From Paraspadella gotoi (Eukaryota; Chaetognatha), in the NCBI GenBank assembly GCA_051294375.1, contig CM119270.1, forward strand, positions 6,448,369 to 6,512,368: a stretch of DNA of 64,000 nt, read 5' to 3'. Shown here piece by piece: positions 10,781 to 21,863 of this stretch (within the stretch, counting starts at the first letter, position 1; each line of letters begins with the position of its first letter). The position numbers and the translations under genes are program-made. A model generated the notes under the pieces. It was not told the DNA's origin. It saw nothing but the letters and a program-made list of their open reading frames with translations, and ran no database searches.

Positions 10781-11951
10781 ATAATTTGATAAATTTATAA
10801 AATATTTATTAAAATGTTACTGGGATTCTTCGTTTCGCGCCAAATATAAAAGAATTTTCCGGTGAGGAGAAAGCGAATCGATGGACGAGTCCGTTCTGGA
10901 AGCGGAGATGAAGGAAGTTAATAGAAAATGGGAGGAAAGAAGAAGTAAGAAGGAAGGAAATAGGATATTGGAAATAGGAAGGAGACGGGACGGGGGAAAG
11001 TAAAAACAAAAACAAAAACGAAACTCGAAAGAGAAAAGAAGCAACAGGAGAGTAGAAAGGAAAAAAACAACGGGGGGAAAATGGAAAGAGAAGGAAAAAG
11101 AGAAAAGAAAACAAATTAATATTCCAATAATAAAAAAGTATAGAGGGTGAAAAATGTTTGAGCGACTGAAAATGATGCGTAACTCATAAAATATATAGGG
11201 TATAAATATATAAGGGTAATGGGAATAGTTTTATTTTCAAAAATATTCTAGTTTTTGTTTTACTTTGTTTAGATATTTTTCTTGTTTATCTTTAAATTAA
11301 AAAAAAAGATGTACAGCCGTATTTTAGTTTTTGAATCCGTTTTATGTTTTTTAGTTGTCACATGCTATTCAAACCAGCAATGATTAAGGACCACAAAATG
11401 TTATTAAAAATGGGCCTGACCGCAAAATGGCTTTTCTACCCTTTTTTGGTTCTTTTTTTCATTATCAACATTTTTAGAATAAGAAAAACGGATCATGAAA
11501 CAGAAAGAAGAAACAGAGAAGTAGAAAGTAGAAATGGAAAAGAAGAATAAGGAAATGAAAACAGAAAAAATAAGAATTTATTCAGAGATGAGGAAGAAAA
11601 ATTTTTTTAAGAGAAAAGTTATTTGGAAGAATAAAGATTTGCTTAAATCTTGTCAAAAATCTAAAATCTTAATATTTTTTTAAATTTTTGACATGGCGTA
11701 ATATATAACATATATAACCTATATATAACCTATATATAACTGAAGAGTTTGAGGTTGATAACTTCCATCAGCCAGCGACATATAATCTATAATCATCTAT
11801 TCTTAATGTAGCTTAACCTTTTGATTAACCTGTAACCTTTCCACGAAACCGGCATATCTTATAGGTAGGTAATCAGTTCTGAACTTTTTAATAATAGAAA
11901 TTGACATATCCAGGATCAAGATTGGCAAACAGCGCCAAGGGTGAAAGAGAG

Positions 11952-12053
<102 letters not shown>

Positions 12054-12119
12054 TTTCAGCATCAGTTCAACTGCGCGGTTTTCTGAAAAAGGAAATCACT
12101 GTCGAATGTCGACCACGGC

Positions 12120-12155
12120 ATTACTTTACTTTACTTTACTTTACTTTACTTTACA
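12120..12155. repeat. (TTACT)n microsatellite
   Basis: Seven tandem pentanucleotide units TTACT, 30 bases after the GA tract region ends. Confidence 0.9.
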
Positions 12156-12340
12156 TTACTTTCTCTCCTCTCTAATTTCGAAAAATTTGCTTCAATATAG
12201 AATACGAATTTACAAAAAAAATAGTTTTATAATATGATATAATATAAGTAGAGCTTATAATTAAAATCTGATAACCTCTGATAACCTCTGATAGCCATAT
12301 TTTACAAACGAGCCCATTATCAGTTGAAATTCAGAATTAT

Positions 12341-12352
12341 CATTATTATTAA

Positions 12353-12383
<31 letters not shown>
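12341..12383. repeat. (ATT)n microsatellite
   Basis: About 13 ATT/TTA units upstream of the XK-like gene. Confidence 0.9.
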
Positions 12384-12526
12384 TTCATTATAATTAGAAT
12401 TAAAGATAAAATATGAGGTCCAGTAATTAAGGAACATAATGAGGCAACCTAAAAAAAAAAGAGCCGAGCAAATACATAAGGTACCATTATTTTACAGACT
12501 TTAACATTGGCTGATTTAGCTACAAA

Positions 12527-15500
12527 ATGTCTATTCGAAAATACACGCCTTTGGTCTTTACAACTGTTCTCGCTATCCTCGACGTAACTACCGATATAAG
12601 GACAATTATATCGCACATTAGTTCAACCGATACATATGAAAACATATTTGGTTATTTTTTCTTGGGTGTATTCCTATTTCATTGCGTCATATCTACTTTC
12701 TACGGAATAAGGATCATTGGCAAACATAATAGTATTTTTAATAAGGTGTGGAAAAAACTAACGCAACGGATATTGACGACATTTTGTCATATTGTGGGAT
12801 TGGCTGTCATTCCTATTACGTTTGACTTCTTTCTGACAACCAAAGAAGAAAATGTTCTGGATTGGGAATTCAAAAAAAATCATATTTTTAATTTGAATCT
12901 TATTCATACTTTTCTTGAATCTTTTTTACAATTGCTGCTACAAACGGGCTCTTCGTTTTATTCAATGCATTTTTCTAATAAGGAGCATTGCCTTCCAAGC
13001 GTGGACTCATTTGCTAAAATCTTCACGTCAAAAAGGGGTATAAAAGAAATGTCCATATCTTTGCCAGAGAGTAAAAACCCAAAAAAGTTTTGTCAGTACA
13101 ATAACCTAATAGGGATGTTTATAATTTTCAGTTAATTTTAAAGTATGTTGTGACAATTGCGGGGATTAGCTGTAATTATCAAGGTGCAGTAGAACGTATA
13201 ACAGAGAACCAAACAGCTTTAAAGGCATTAGACTATACCTGTGGCGTGATGAAGTCTACCACGTCATGGTCTAGAAATAAATAAATGAACAATATCTACT
13301 GACACATATTTATAAAATATAAAAAGTCACTCCCAGTAATATTATGCTAAAAATTATACATAGGATGTAGAAAATCCAACTGTATGAATAAAATTAACAA
13401 TTTGATAACCTCTTTATTGAAAGCGAATTTTTGCTCTTTATTTTCCAGACTATAATATAATTGTATAATGTATATATGTATATATATGTATAATGTATGT
13501 ATATAATGTATATATAATATATATAATATATAATATAATTTGAATGGTATGAAACCCGGACGCAGGATTTGACACCAAGTGACTTAAGTTCCGCAGCTCC
13601 AATGCCACTTGGTGTAAAACCTAAGGTCCTAAATAACCGTTAATTGTCAATGGTAAGTTTAAATCGTATCAATAAATTTTTTTAGTTTCTGTTAAAATTT
13701 CTGACGTTCTTGAGTACTATTTAAAAAAAGAGAGAAAACATTTCGCTGATTTCTTTAAGCATAAGACATAAATGAGTAAGAATCTTTATCTAAGTTTCAC
13801 TTTTAAATTTAAGTATTAACTAATAAGATAAACCAACATGAATTACATATTAACCAGAATGCGACCTGAAACTTTCAGCGAAAGAATAATTCACCATTTG
13901 TAAAATTTAGCGTCTTTCACTCTCAGAATCATTCCTCCCTGTGTTATTTCAAGTAAGTTGCCACTAATTATATTTAAAATTTCTGTACATTAATCGTTCT
14001 ATTTATGAGTACAATTTTCTCTTTGCGAGATAAGGACATCTCTTCAATCGTCAGAACTTGAATTGACCGGGTATTTGTTTGACTATGACAAAAAGAACGA
14101 AAGCCTTATACAAACGAATTTGAAATGTTCTTGCTCTCAAAAGAGTCATTATTTGCATTTTACGTTTGCTTGCAGATGGAATCTTCGGGAATTTAATATA
14201 TTTTTCTCAATGGCCTTTTCCTCTACGACTTTGGTTTCGTTGGTGCTTCAAGCACGCAGTCCAAAAATATTAATTTTAAAAAAGGATGACTATTTAAGAA
14301 AATTCAGCAGATTTTTGGCAAGTATTCAAAGCAGTCTGGGACTCGGATTCGGCCTCTACTTAATTTTTTCCCACGTTCTAATTCATTCTTTCTGGTTTTT
14401 AATTTTTGCTCCGCTACTTCTTATCCGTGTATTTACTCCCGCTGAATTATCTTTTTTCTTCAAGTCAGTCATGCAAAATAATGTTTTAAAAGAAAATCGG
14501 CGGTTATTTAACGAGGTGGATGACACGATTCAAAGAATTGTTATGGTTCTTTTTAATTTTTTTATTATTTCTTTGGGAGTAACTTATAAACTCCATGGCC
14601 AAATGAGAAACCTAATGACGGGTCAAGTCTGGAAGCACTGGGCCCTGATTCATTTTAAAGCACGAATATTAGAAATTCGATTCGCTTCTCATAAGACGAA
14701 CGATAATAAAAAAAATTACTATGTAAAAGTTTTTACAGAAAAATGGAGAAATATTTATAATAATTACTATCTATCTTTAAGTCCGAGTCACCCTAAAACA
14801 CCCATTTCTTTCAGAATCATTTTTCACGTGTACATGGGTAACGCGAATCTATTTATGCTGAAGGAAGAAATAATTTTCATGTTGCTCACCTTGGATATTT
14901 TATTATCTCTATTTGAAACAATTATATTGTTTACCATTAAGTTTAGAAAAAAAATGTATAGCTTTGTTCTACTTTTCGAATCTGTTTTATGTTTTGGAAT
15001 TGCAACTGGAATATATGCTGTCAATATACGCAGAGTGGAGGGACTTCAAAAAGTGTACATAGAAAGTCCAGATAGAAAAAAGGCTTTTCTTCTATCCAAT
15101 TTTTTTTGGGTTGGTTTATCATTTTTACTTTTACTCGCACTTAAAAAAATGTTTTCTTTGTTCCCCAAAAAAATAACTTGCTTTTTGCACATAATTTTCG
15201 GTTTGACTTCGTTTATATTTTTTCCATATTTGGTGTTTAAAAAAATTCGAGGAAGCTCTTACAAATTTGAATCAAAGGGATTATCACTGATCAATCAATG
15301 TCATACTAATGATCCCCATAGTCGCAAACTTCCATTGCATTCCTCTGAAAACATAATAAAAAGCCTTTATTATCATTATGCTCTCAATGAAAATTTTTTT
15401 TTCTTCATTTGCCTTTCATTTTTCCCATTTTTTAATTCATTGTTTGCCATAAGGGCAAAAAAAGAAAAATATGAGTTTTTCAAAAAACTTTTCTTCATTT

Positions 15501-15823
15501 TGCTATTTTCTTTGTTTTACATTACTCTTTATTTATTTCTAAAATTATATGAGCAAAGCATGAAATCACTACTGAGTTATTCCCAATATGTAATCAATAA
15601 AAAAAATAATAATTTGTACTCGTATTTTTATCATTTGACGGTAGACCTAAATTGCTGTAAAACATTTTATCATTTAAACGTGAAAAACTGCCAAGTGCGC
15701 TTTATAAAAGAAATTACGCACAATTTTACAAAATGGATAGATCAAGAAGTTACTAGCTATACAAACTTATCCAGCTTAATATTTCTAATATTACCTGGAT
15801 TGCTCATTCTTTTACATGCCTAA
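12527..15823 (+). CDS. Multi-pass membrane protein, XK-related-like (2 exons, about 738 aa)
   Basis: Exon 1 is 12527-13095 (ATG, 189 codons plus two bases, donor CA|GTACAA). Exon 2 is 14176-15823 (acceptor GCTTGCAG, one base then TGG, 548 codons, TAA). The phases agree. Exon 1 has hydrophobic helices and the segment NLIHTFLESFLQLLLQTG, which resembles the family pattern of an ET/LExxPQLxLQ helix in XK/XKR proteins. Exon 2 opens with WNLREFNIFFSMAFSS, like the helix after the LQ segment, and then has about eight more hydrophobic segments with basic loops. XKR proteins are plasma-membrane scramblase-type proteins of about 400-450 residues, so this one has a long extra C-terminal multi-helix part. 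It is very AT-rich and Lys/Phe-rich compared with the other genes. The exon 1 donor is weak and an extra middle exon is possible. Family call tentative. Confidence 0.55.
13451..13541. repeat. (TATA)-rich tract
   Basis: Alternating TA/TGTA repeat in the intron of the XK-like gene. Confidence 0.8.
13577..13621. repeat. Short hairpin / SINE-like fragment in the XK-like intron
   Basis: ACACCAAGTG and CACTTGGTGT form a perfect 10-bp inverted repeat around a 20-odd-base loop. On the minus strand GGTGTCAAATCC resembles a tRNA B box, so this may be a fragment of another tRNA-derived SINE. Weak evidence. Confidence 0.35.
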
Positions 15824-15933
15824 TTTTATAAGTCTGATGAAGAATTGAATTTCAAAGTCGAAACATGTCCAATGTTAAAAAATAAATTGTTGCTTGAAAT
15901 AATTAAAACTCTTTTTAATGCCTAATTTTATAA
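15816..15933 (+). mobile_element. 86-bp retroelement tail with 16-bp target-site duplication, inserted at the stop codon of the XK-like gene
   Basis: The 16-mer ATGCCTAATTTTATAA occurs at 15816-15831 and again at 15918-15933. Between them lie 86 bases: GTCTGATGAAG, then an imperfect hairpin, then GTCGAAACATGTCC, then AAAAAATAAATTGTTGC and an AT-rich end. Perfect direct repeats of this length around a short AT-tailed insert are the mark of target-primed reverse transcription. The duplicated target contains the gene's own TAA (15821-15823), so the coding frame is unchanged while the native 3' untranslated region is displaced by 102 bases. CTGATGA, GAAACATGTC and AATAAA link it to the foldback arms at 7708-7932. 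Confidence 0.8.
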
Positions 15934-17229
15934 ACTTTGGTAACTGATATTTTAAATTTATGCAAAACTAGCTTTAAATCCATTTTTCCTAACATTTCCA
16001 GTTTTTTTTAACAATAAATATTTTTGTCTTTTATGTAAATATTCAAACACTGTAATAATAGTTTCTTGTTTATAATTCAGTTAATCATATATATTTTTAC
16101 TAAAAAAGTCATTAAATCATTGTCAGTTTACTAATTGATATAATCTTTACTAGAAATAAAAATGTTTGTATTTCATATATTTAATAGCCACATACATTCA
16201 GGGTTGGATTCAAAATCTAAAAAATCATTATTAAAAAGATATTCAGATTTCAGAACTTAAAATTTCACCCCACCAAATATATTTTTCTTTCCTTAATTTT
16301 TATTTTCCACTAAACTTGGCCCCAGTTTCTTTAAAAGCGCCTCTTAAGTATTGTTAAGGATTTAATCCAAGAATGTAATTTTTACCCTCATAACCAACCC
16401 AAGCTGTTACGAAATGAGTAGGCCAACCCAGCCCAGCCCTAATCCTTAATTCCCACGTAAAACCGAATCGAAAAATTGATCTCATCATTCACCCTAATTC
16501 ATAACCAAATCTCTACAAAGATCTATTTATAAACTAATCTGAAACCCTAACTACTAACCTAATTCCCTAGCCTAATTTTTAAAACATGGCCTTATGGGGA
16601 CATAAGAGGTAAGACGAGTGATTTATGTTATGCCTCACCCTTACATTTTTCAGTGTCTCACGATTTTCGTTTATCTTCGGTCAAAATTTTTTTCGCAGTA
16701 TTGTTTTTGTCGATTTTGGAGAGAGAGAAAAGACGTTCTTGTCTTTATTTTTTTTGACCTTTTAACGTTTTGCCTGTCCCGAATATTTCTGGGATTTTTC
16801 TGGACAATAAAGTTTCTCTCTCTCTGCTTATACATCGTGACATTTTATTAATTATTAAACTTGAGATTCAGCGAAACATTAAATCGAAGTCACCCTTGTC
16901 AAACTCAAAGGTAGGGGCAACGTCTCGAACGCGCTACTCCAAGGCGTGAAGTCTCAGGAAAAATGTATTAATACCCTAAGAGAGATTATCATTCTCGGAC
17001 TATCTAGCTCAAAAAGCAGAAGAGATGCGAGTCAGAGGAGAAGAGTACCAGAGTAAGAGCGAGGATAGAGGGCGAGATAGAGCGAGAGAGAAATTCGACG
17101 GTTCGACTCAACTTACCCAACGGTCGGTCAGTCGTCCGAAGTCGTCCTCGACCTCTACGGCCACAAATTTTTCTTTCCTTTCCTCCATCCCCGTTTCCTT
17201 TTCCTCCTTTTTCCTCTTTCTTTTCTCAC
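15934..17229. other. Intergenic region with degenerate CCCTAA-like sequence
   Basis: AT-rich 3' flank of the XK-like gene. From 16380 to 16570 it is C/A-rich with scattered CCCTAA and CCTAAC words but no regular period. On the minus strand, 17200-17117 has an open frame ending in a strong TGG|GTAAGT donor (KEKFVAVEVEDDFGRLTDRW); it could be a further exon of the MDM1-like gene but is one base out of frame with exon 8. Confidence 0.4.
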
Positions 17230-19913
17230 CTTCCCTCGTTCCTCTTCCTCCTCCCGCCAAACTCTTCCTCCTTCTGGTATTTGGGTTCCCAAAATTCCGC
17301 TTCTCTCGATTCCAGTTGGAAAGAATGAATTTTGGAGAAATTGTCGAGGACGAATCGATCGCGATATTTGGAGGCGGCGTCGGGGGTGGTGAGCCATCTA
17401 ATCAATCAATCAATCAATTCAAACAATCATAGGGTCGATTATTTAAAAATAAATAAATAAATAATATAAATCAATAAATTAATTAATCCACCATAAATCT
17501 TTCCATCAATAAACAAATGAGTGATATCAATCAAATTTAACAGCACAATTCTTTTGATAAAATAAATAAAACTAATCATGCGATGAATTTTGAAACAATA
17601 AAACAAACAATAAACAATAAACAATAAATAATAAACAAACATATCCTCGGAAAATCTTTACCCGTTTTTCCTGACTCCGTCGTCGTCGTCGTCGTCGCCC
17701 CGTCTCTCGTGTCTCAGCACGTGCGGCTTGAATTTTCTCTTGTACTCGGAGGAATAGATTTTCTTCAAACTTCTGCGTGAGATTTTCGGTTCTCCTGAAC
17801 AGAGGAGGTAATGAGCTTTTAGATAATTTTTTCCATATACGTTGTCGCCGTCTCCGTCGTCTTTATCGTCGTCGTCGTCGTCGTCGTCGTCGTTTTCACG
17901 TTATACCCTCTTTGTTGTCGTCACGTGGTTGCCTGCTCACCCCCTTGAATCCCCACTCCAGAAGATCCTTTCCAAGTCTCTTCGACTCCACCCGCTCCTG
18001 CTCCAGCCGCTGCATCGGCATCCGCTTCGGCGGCTGTCGACGCTGCTCCGCCGGGCTGAAGGTAGGCGGCGGCGGGGTGCCATCCGAACTTTTTGTTGTA
18101 TTCGCTCGAAACGCAAGTGAATTCTGAGGATAGAAAAAAGATCATGGATTTTTTTTGGAGAATCATAACAACGACGTACAAATAACAGAAAAAATAAATA
18201 AAAAAAATAATTTGGAAAGTTAAGTAAATTTAAATCTCCCAAAAAATATATACAACAATAAAGTCCTCGCCTTGATTCTTCGAATGCCTCAGATCGACGC
18301 TGCCTCCTAAAAACTTTTCTTTGTTCATCGCCGAAGATCGAAATTTGGCGGGAAACGAATTTCGGAGTAAATGGGGAGGAGGAGGAGGAGGAGGAGAAGA
18401 GAGGAAGTCGCTTTGCTGAGGAGAAAATAAGAAGCCAATTAAATTATTTTGCACGCTTCTATAATGTTAAATTGCTGTGAAAATTGTTTTCAAAACATTA
18501 AAGATAAGCGTTTTTATTCGAATGCAACAAGGTTGATTCAGTACAAAAAACAAACAAAACATACATACATAAATCTGCAAAATAAAAAAAAAGTTTAAAA
18601 GAAAAGGGAGAGAGAAAAAAAATGATAAAAAAGTAATAACAGTATAATAATATAATAATATTTAAAATTGTTTTCGTGTCGTAAAAAAGGGAAGAACGAA
18701 ATTTTTCAAGAAATAAATCTTAGAAATAAAATTCTCATCTATTATGATAAATCAAAGTCAATATAAATTCGCAAATCTTAATATCCTTACTGTGGGAAGT
18801 CCTGCCGGACGCATGTTCTCCTTCTGCTTGGTTCGATGACTCCTTTGATGTCTGCATCGGCGATGATGCTTGACGATCGAGGATTGGTGCTTAATTTGCT
18901 TGGACGGAACCAAGCGTTCGATGTGACTCTGTGGGGAAGCCAGAGCAAAAAAAAAAGAGATGAATTTAGCTTTGATATTAATCATTTAATTAAAATTTAA
19001 TCATTGATGTGGGGAAAGTTAAATTGAGTTTAACTTTAAGACAGACAATGAGACTCACCTTTTCCTTCCTCCCTTTCTCTCTCTCCTCCTTCGTTCCCTC
19101 TCTCCTCTCCCTCTCTTCCCTCCCCTTCTCCCCTCTCTCCTTCCCCCTCTTTCTCTCCTCTTCCTCCGCCGTCTTCCCCGTCAGCTTATATTCCGTCTTC
19201 GGCGCAGGAGACCCGGCAGCGCCGCGGCGATGCCATCTCGTCTGATTGTCGCCGAGAACTACGAAGTCTCGGCCGTCGACGCCGGACGAATTCCTCGCGG
19301 CGCCGAGACGCGAGGGCGGAGCTCGAGCGCCCGGCGCCGGAACGCGGCGCTTGGCTTGGATTGGAGGCTCTCGGCCGACGTCTTTGGGGAGAGAGAGAAG
19401 AGAGGGGGGGAGAGAAAGGGGAGAGAAGAATCGGAGAGGGAAAAAGGAAGAAGAGAGGAAGAGAGGGAGGATCGAGAGATTAAAAAATAATTCATTAATG
19501 AGGAGTGGTCGTCGATACGAACAAGGGTCATGTTTGCCTGAACCAAGGCTGGGTGGAATTAGAGTGCGACGGGGTATTGTCGAGATAGCATGAAAGGATA
19601 TTATTTTAAATTAAAATGATTATAATGGTTAGAATCTAAAAATAAATTCATCATTTACATGAATTTTTAATTTCCAGCGAAGTTTTTCCCGCGTTGCTTT
19701 CCCATCCATCTTCGAATCCAACGGTCTTGAAAGGCAAGAGAAAAGCAAAATAAAAAGCAAAGGAAAAGCAAAATAAAAAGCAAAGGAAAAGCAAAATAAA
19801 AAGCAAAAAATAACACGTTTGGTTAAGAAAAAAATTTTTTTTTATAAAAAAATAAAAATTTTGACGAATATAACTAGTTTACACAAATAATTACTACTCA
19901 CCCAACTCGTCAT
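17230..19913 (-). CDS. MDM1-like protein with repeated S/T-E-Y-x-x-K-F motifs (8 exons, at least 389 aa)
   Basis: Exons: 19913-19902, 19725-19659, 19381-19059, 18928-18791, 18415-18271, 18123-17941, 17794-17662, 17397-17230; all phases agree. The first two exons are the least certain. Exon 5 ends at an apparent GC donor (CAAG|GCGAGG); exon 2 has a weak donor. Repeats: KTEYKLTGK (exon 3), NSFPAKFRSS (degenerate, exon 5), SSEYNKKFGWHP (exon 6), SSEYKRKFKPHV (exon 7), ASKYRDRF (exon 8). MDM1 of vertebrates is a microtubule-binding centriole/basal-body protein whose repeats have this S-E-Y-x-x-x-F form, so a similar cytoskeletal role is inferred. Exon 3 ends in a long Glu/Lys/Arg stretch encoded by purine-rich DNA. 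Exon 8 ends in phase 2 (AG|GTGAGA); the 3' part may be the exons at 9716-8854. Confidence 0.6.
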
Positions 19914-20919
19914 TTTTCTCCCGGGGACAGATTTTCCGTTGCTAAGATACAAAGAACTTTTAAACAAAAGACTTGAGTGGAAAGTTTAACCCATTCGACG
20001 GCGCTAGTGGTCTCTTAGAATTTCCGATTTGGAAAACTGTCATTTTGTTCATGAATGTGATTCGTCGGGGAGAAGAAAAATTAAGAAACTTGACGGAAAA
20101 CATAAACGTAAAAGTCAATTCTAATTTTCTTCTCTGATAATTTTGTTAAATTTTGATGCTTTTTCTCTTTTTAAGTTTCTATTTCAATCTTACGAAAACT
20201 GGCAAGATTAAAATATAAAAAAAAGCTCAACTATTTAAAAACTAAGAAAAAAAAAGGTTTGTGAACAATCGAGAAGAATTTTGATCCTTTTCAAAGATAA
20301 AACTGTTTTTCTCTGATTCACTCTTGTTTACGAACATAAAACTTTTTTTCACTTTCATTTTTCTTTAAAAAAATTTCAAACACGCGAAATATCGATTCGA
20401 AAAAAAAGTATAGTAATCATCATCCGACAAAATTCGTAAAAAGAAAAAGAATAAAAAAACTTGAAGGGAAAAATCTCTCGAAACTCCACGGGATTAAATT
20501 TAAACGAAGTCGGGTTATGGACCAAACGGAAGGTAGACGCTATAAAAAAAAACAACAAAAAACCAACAAAAACTTCCTTTTTATTTGTGTGTGTGTGTTT
20601 GTTGAAAAAAAACAAAAACAAACTACAATCAGGTTGTATTGTGTACTTATTTGTGCAAATATTTCTAGCTAAAGTTTAGTCTATAACTTGGATCATGACT
20701 TCCCAATTCCCATGTTCCCAACTGTTTTTCGTTTCTATCGCCAATCATTTACCTTGCCTTGCTCTAAAGTTCATTTCGTATCTTGAATCATTTCTTTTTC
20801 ATTTCCTTCCTACTTTTTATTTATTCCCGATTCTCTGATTACTTTTTTTTTCCCCACCTTCCAACTTCCACCTCCCCCTTTATTCACTTCCCCCTGCGCC
20901 CCCCCTTTCCACCCTCCAG
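19914..20919. other. Region between the divergent MDM1-like and lectin genes
   Basis: AT-rich, with A/T homopolymer runs and a (GT)5 run at 20587. It should hold the MDM1-like promoter and the 5' end of the lectin gene; no convincing start exon was found. An open frame at 20461-20535 ends at GGAAG|GTAGAC but in phase 0, which does not fit the lectin exon. Confidence 0.4.
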
Positions 20920-21771
20920 AGTGGTTCTACATCAGGAGTCGACTCAACGGCTTCGTGCTGGAGGAGATGGGGAAGGGAGAGGAGTTGATGTTGAACCCGG
21001 AAGCGGGGAGGGCGGGGCAGCGCTGGAGGTGGAAAGGAAATTCTCTCGTCAGTCAAAACGATCTGGCCATCGATCTCATGGTAAGGGAGGGTTGGTCACC
21101 TCATGGTAAGAGAAGGTGGGTCACCTCATGGTAAGAGAGGGTGAGTCACCTCATGGTAAGGGAGGGTGGGTCACCTCATGGTTCAGAGATGAGTGAGTAA
21201 GTCATGCTAATTTTTTAAAATAAACAAATTAAAAACATAATTGTGAGATGCAAAGTTTAAATTGACTTTACGCTTGGGATATATAACGATTTTGATTTAA
21301 TACAAATAATACGAAAAACAAGTTTTTAACTGAGGATGTGAAGACATTAAACATTTTTGTAGAGTTTGTTTTGCACGTTTTTAGCATTTTTTTATATTTA
21401 AAAAAAACTTTTAAGGGTTTTAAATATCTTTTCGCCATGATGAACGAGGAAGCAAAGGCGAGATCTCGGGGATGATCCAATGGCGCGATTATTTAAAATC
21501 CAGTTACATCAGATGATCTTTTGTTTGTCAACGAAATTTGGTTTTTCGCTTTCTTCTATTTATTCTTCAGTTTTATTCATTGTTTTATTCTCTCAGTTTT
21601 ATGTTCCCTGGTCCCCGGAAAACCGCGTAAAAAATGATTCCACGAAAACAAAAGAACAAAAGCCAACTTTTAAAATGAAAAAAAATCTTTTTTAACTTAG
21701 TGGGAATGAAAAATCGTAAAAAATCACGAGCGAAGGGCCGAAGCAACGGTCGTTTTTTTCAGTTTTCATTC

Positions 21772-21863
<92 letters not shown>

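Noticed and set aside
16380-16570. Telomere-like CCCTAA / CCTAAC words, and TTAGG-like words at 59900-60100
   Set aside because: No regular 5- or 6-base period; composition alone can explain them.
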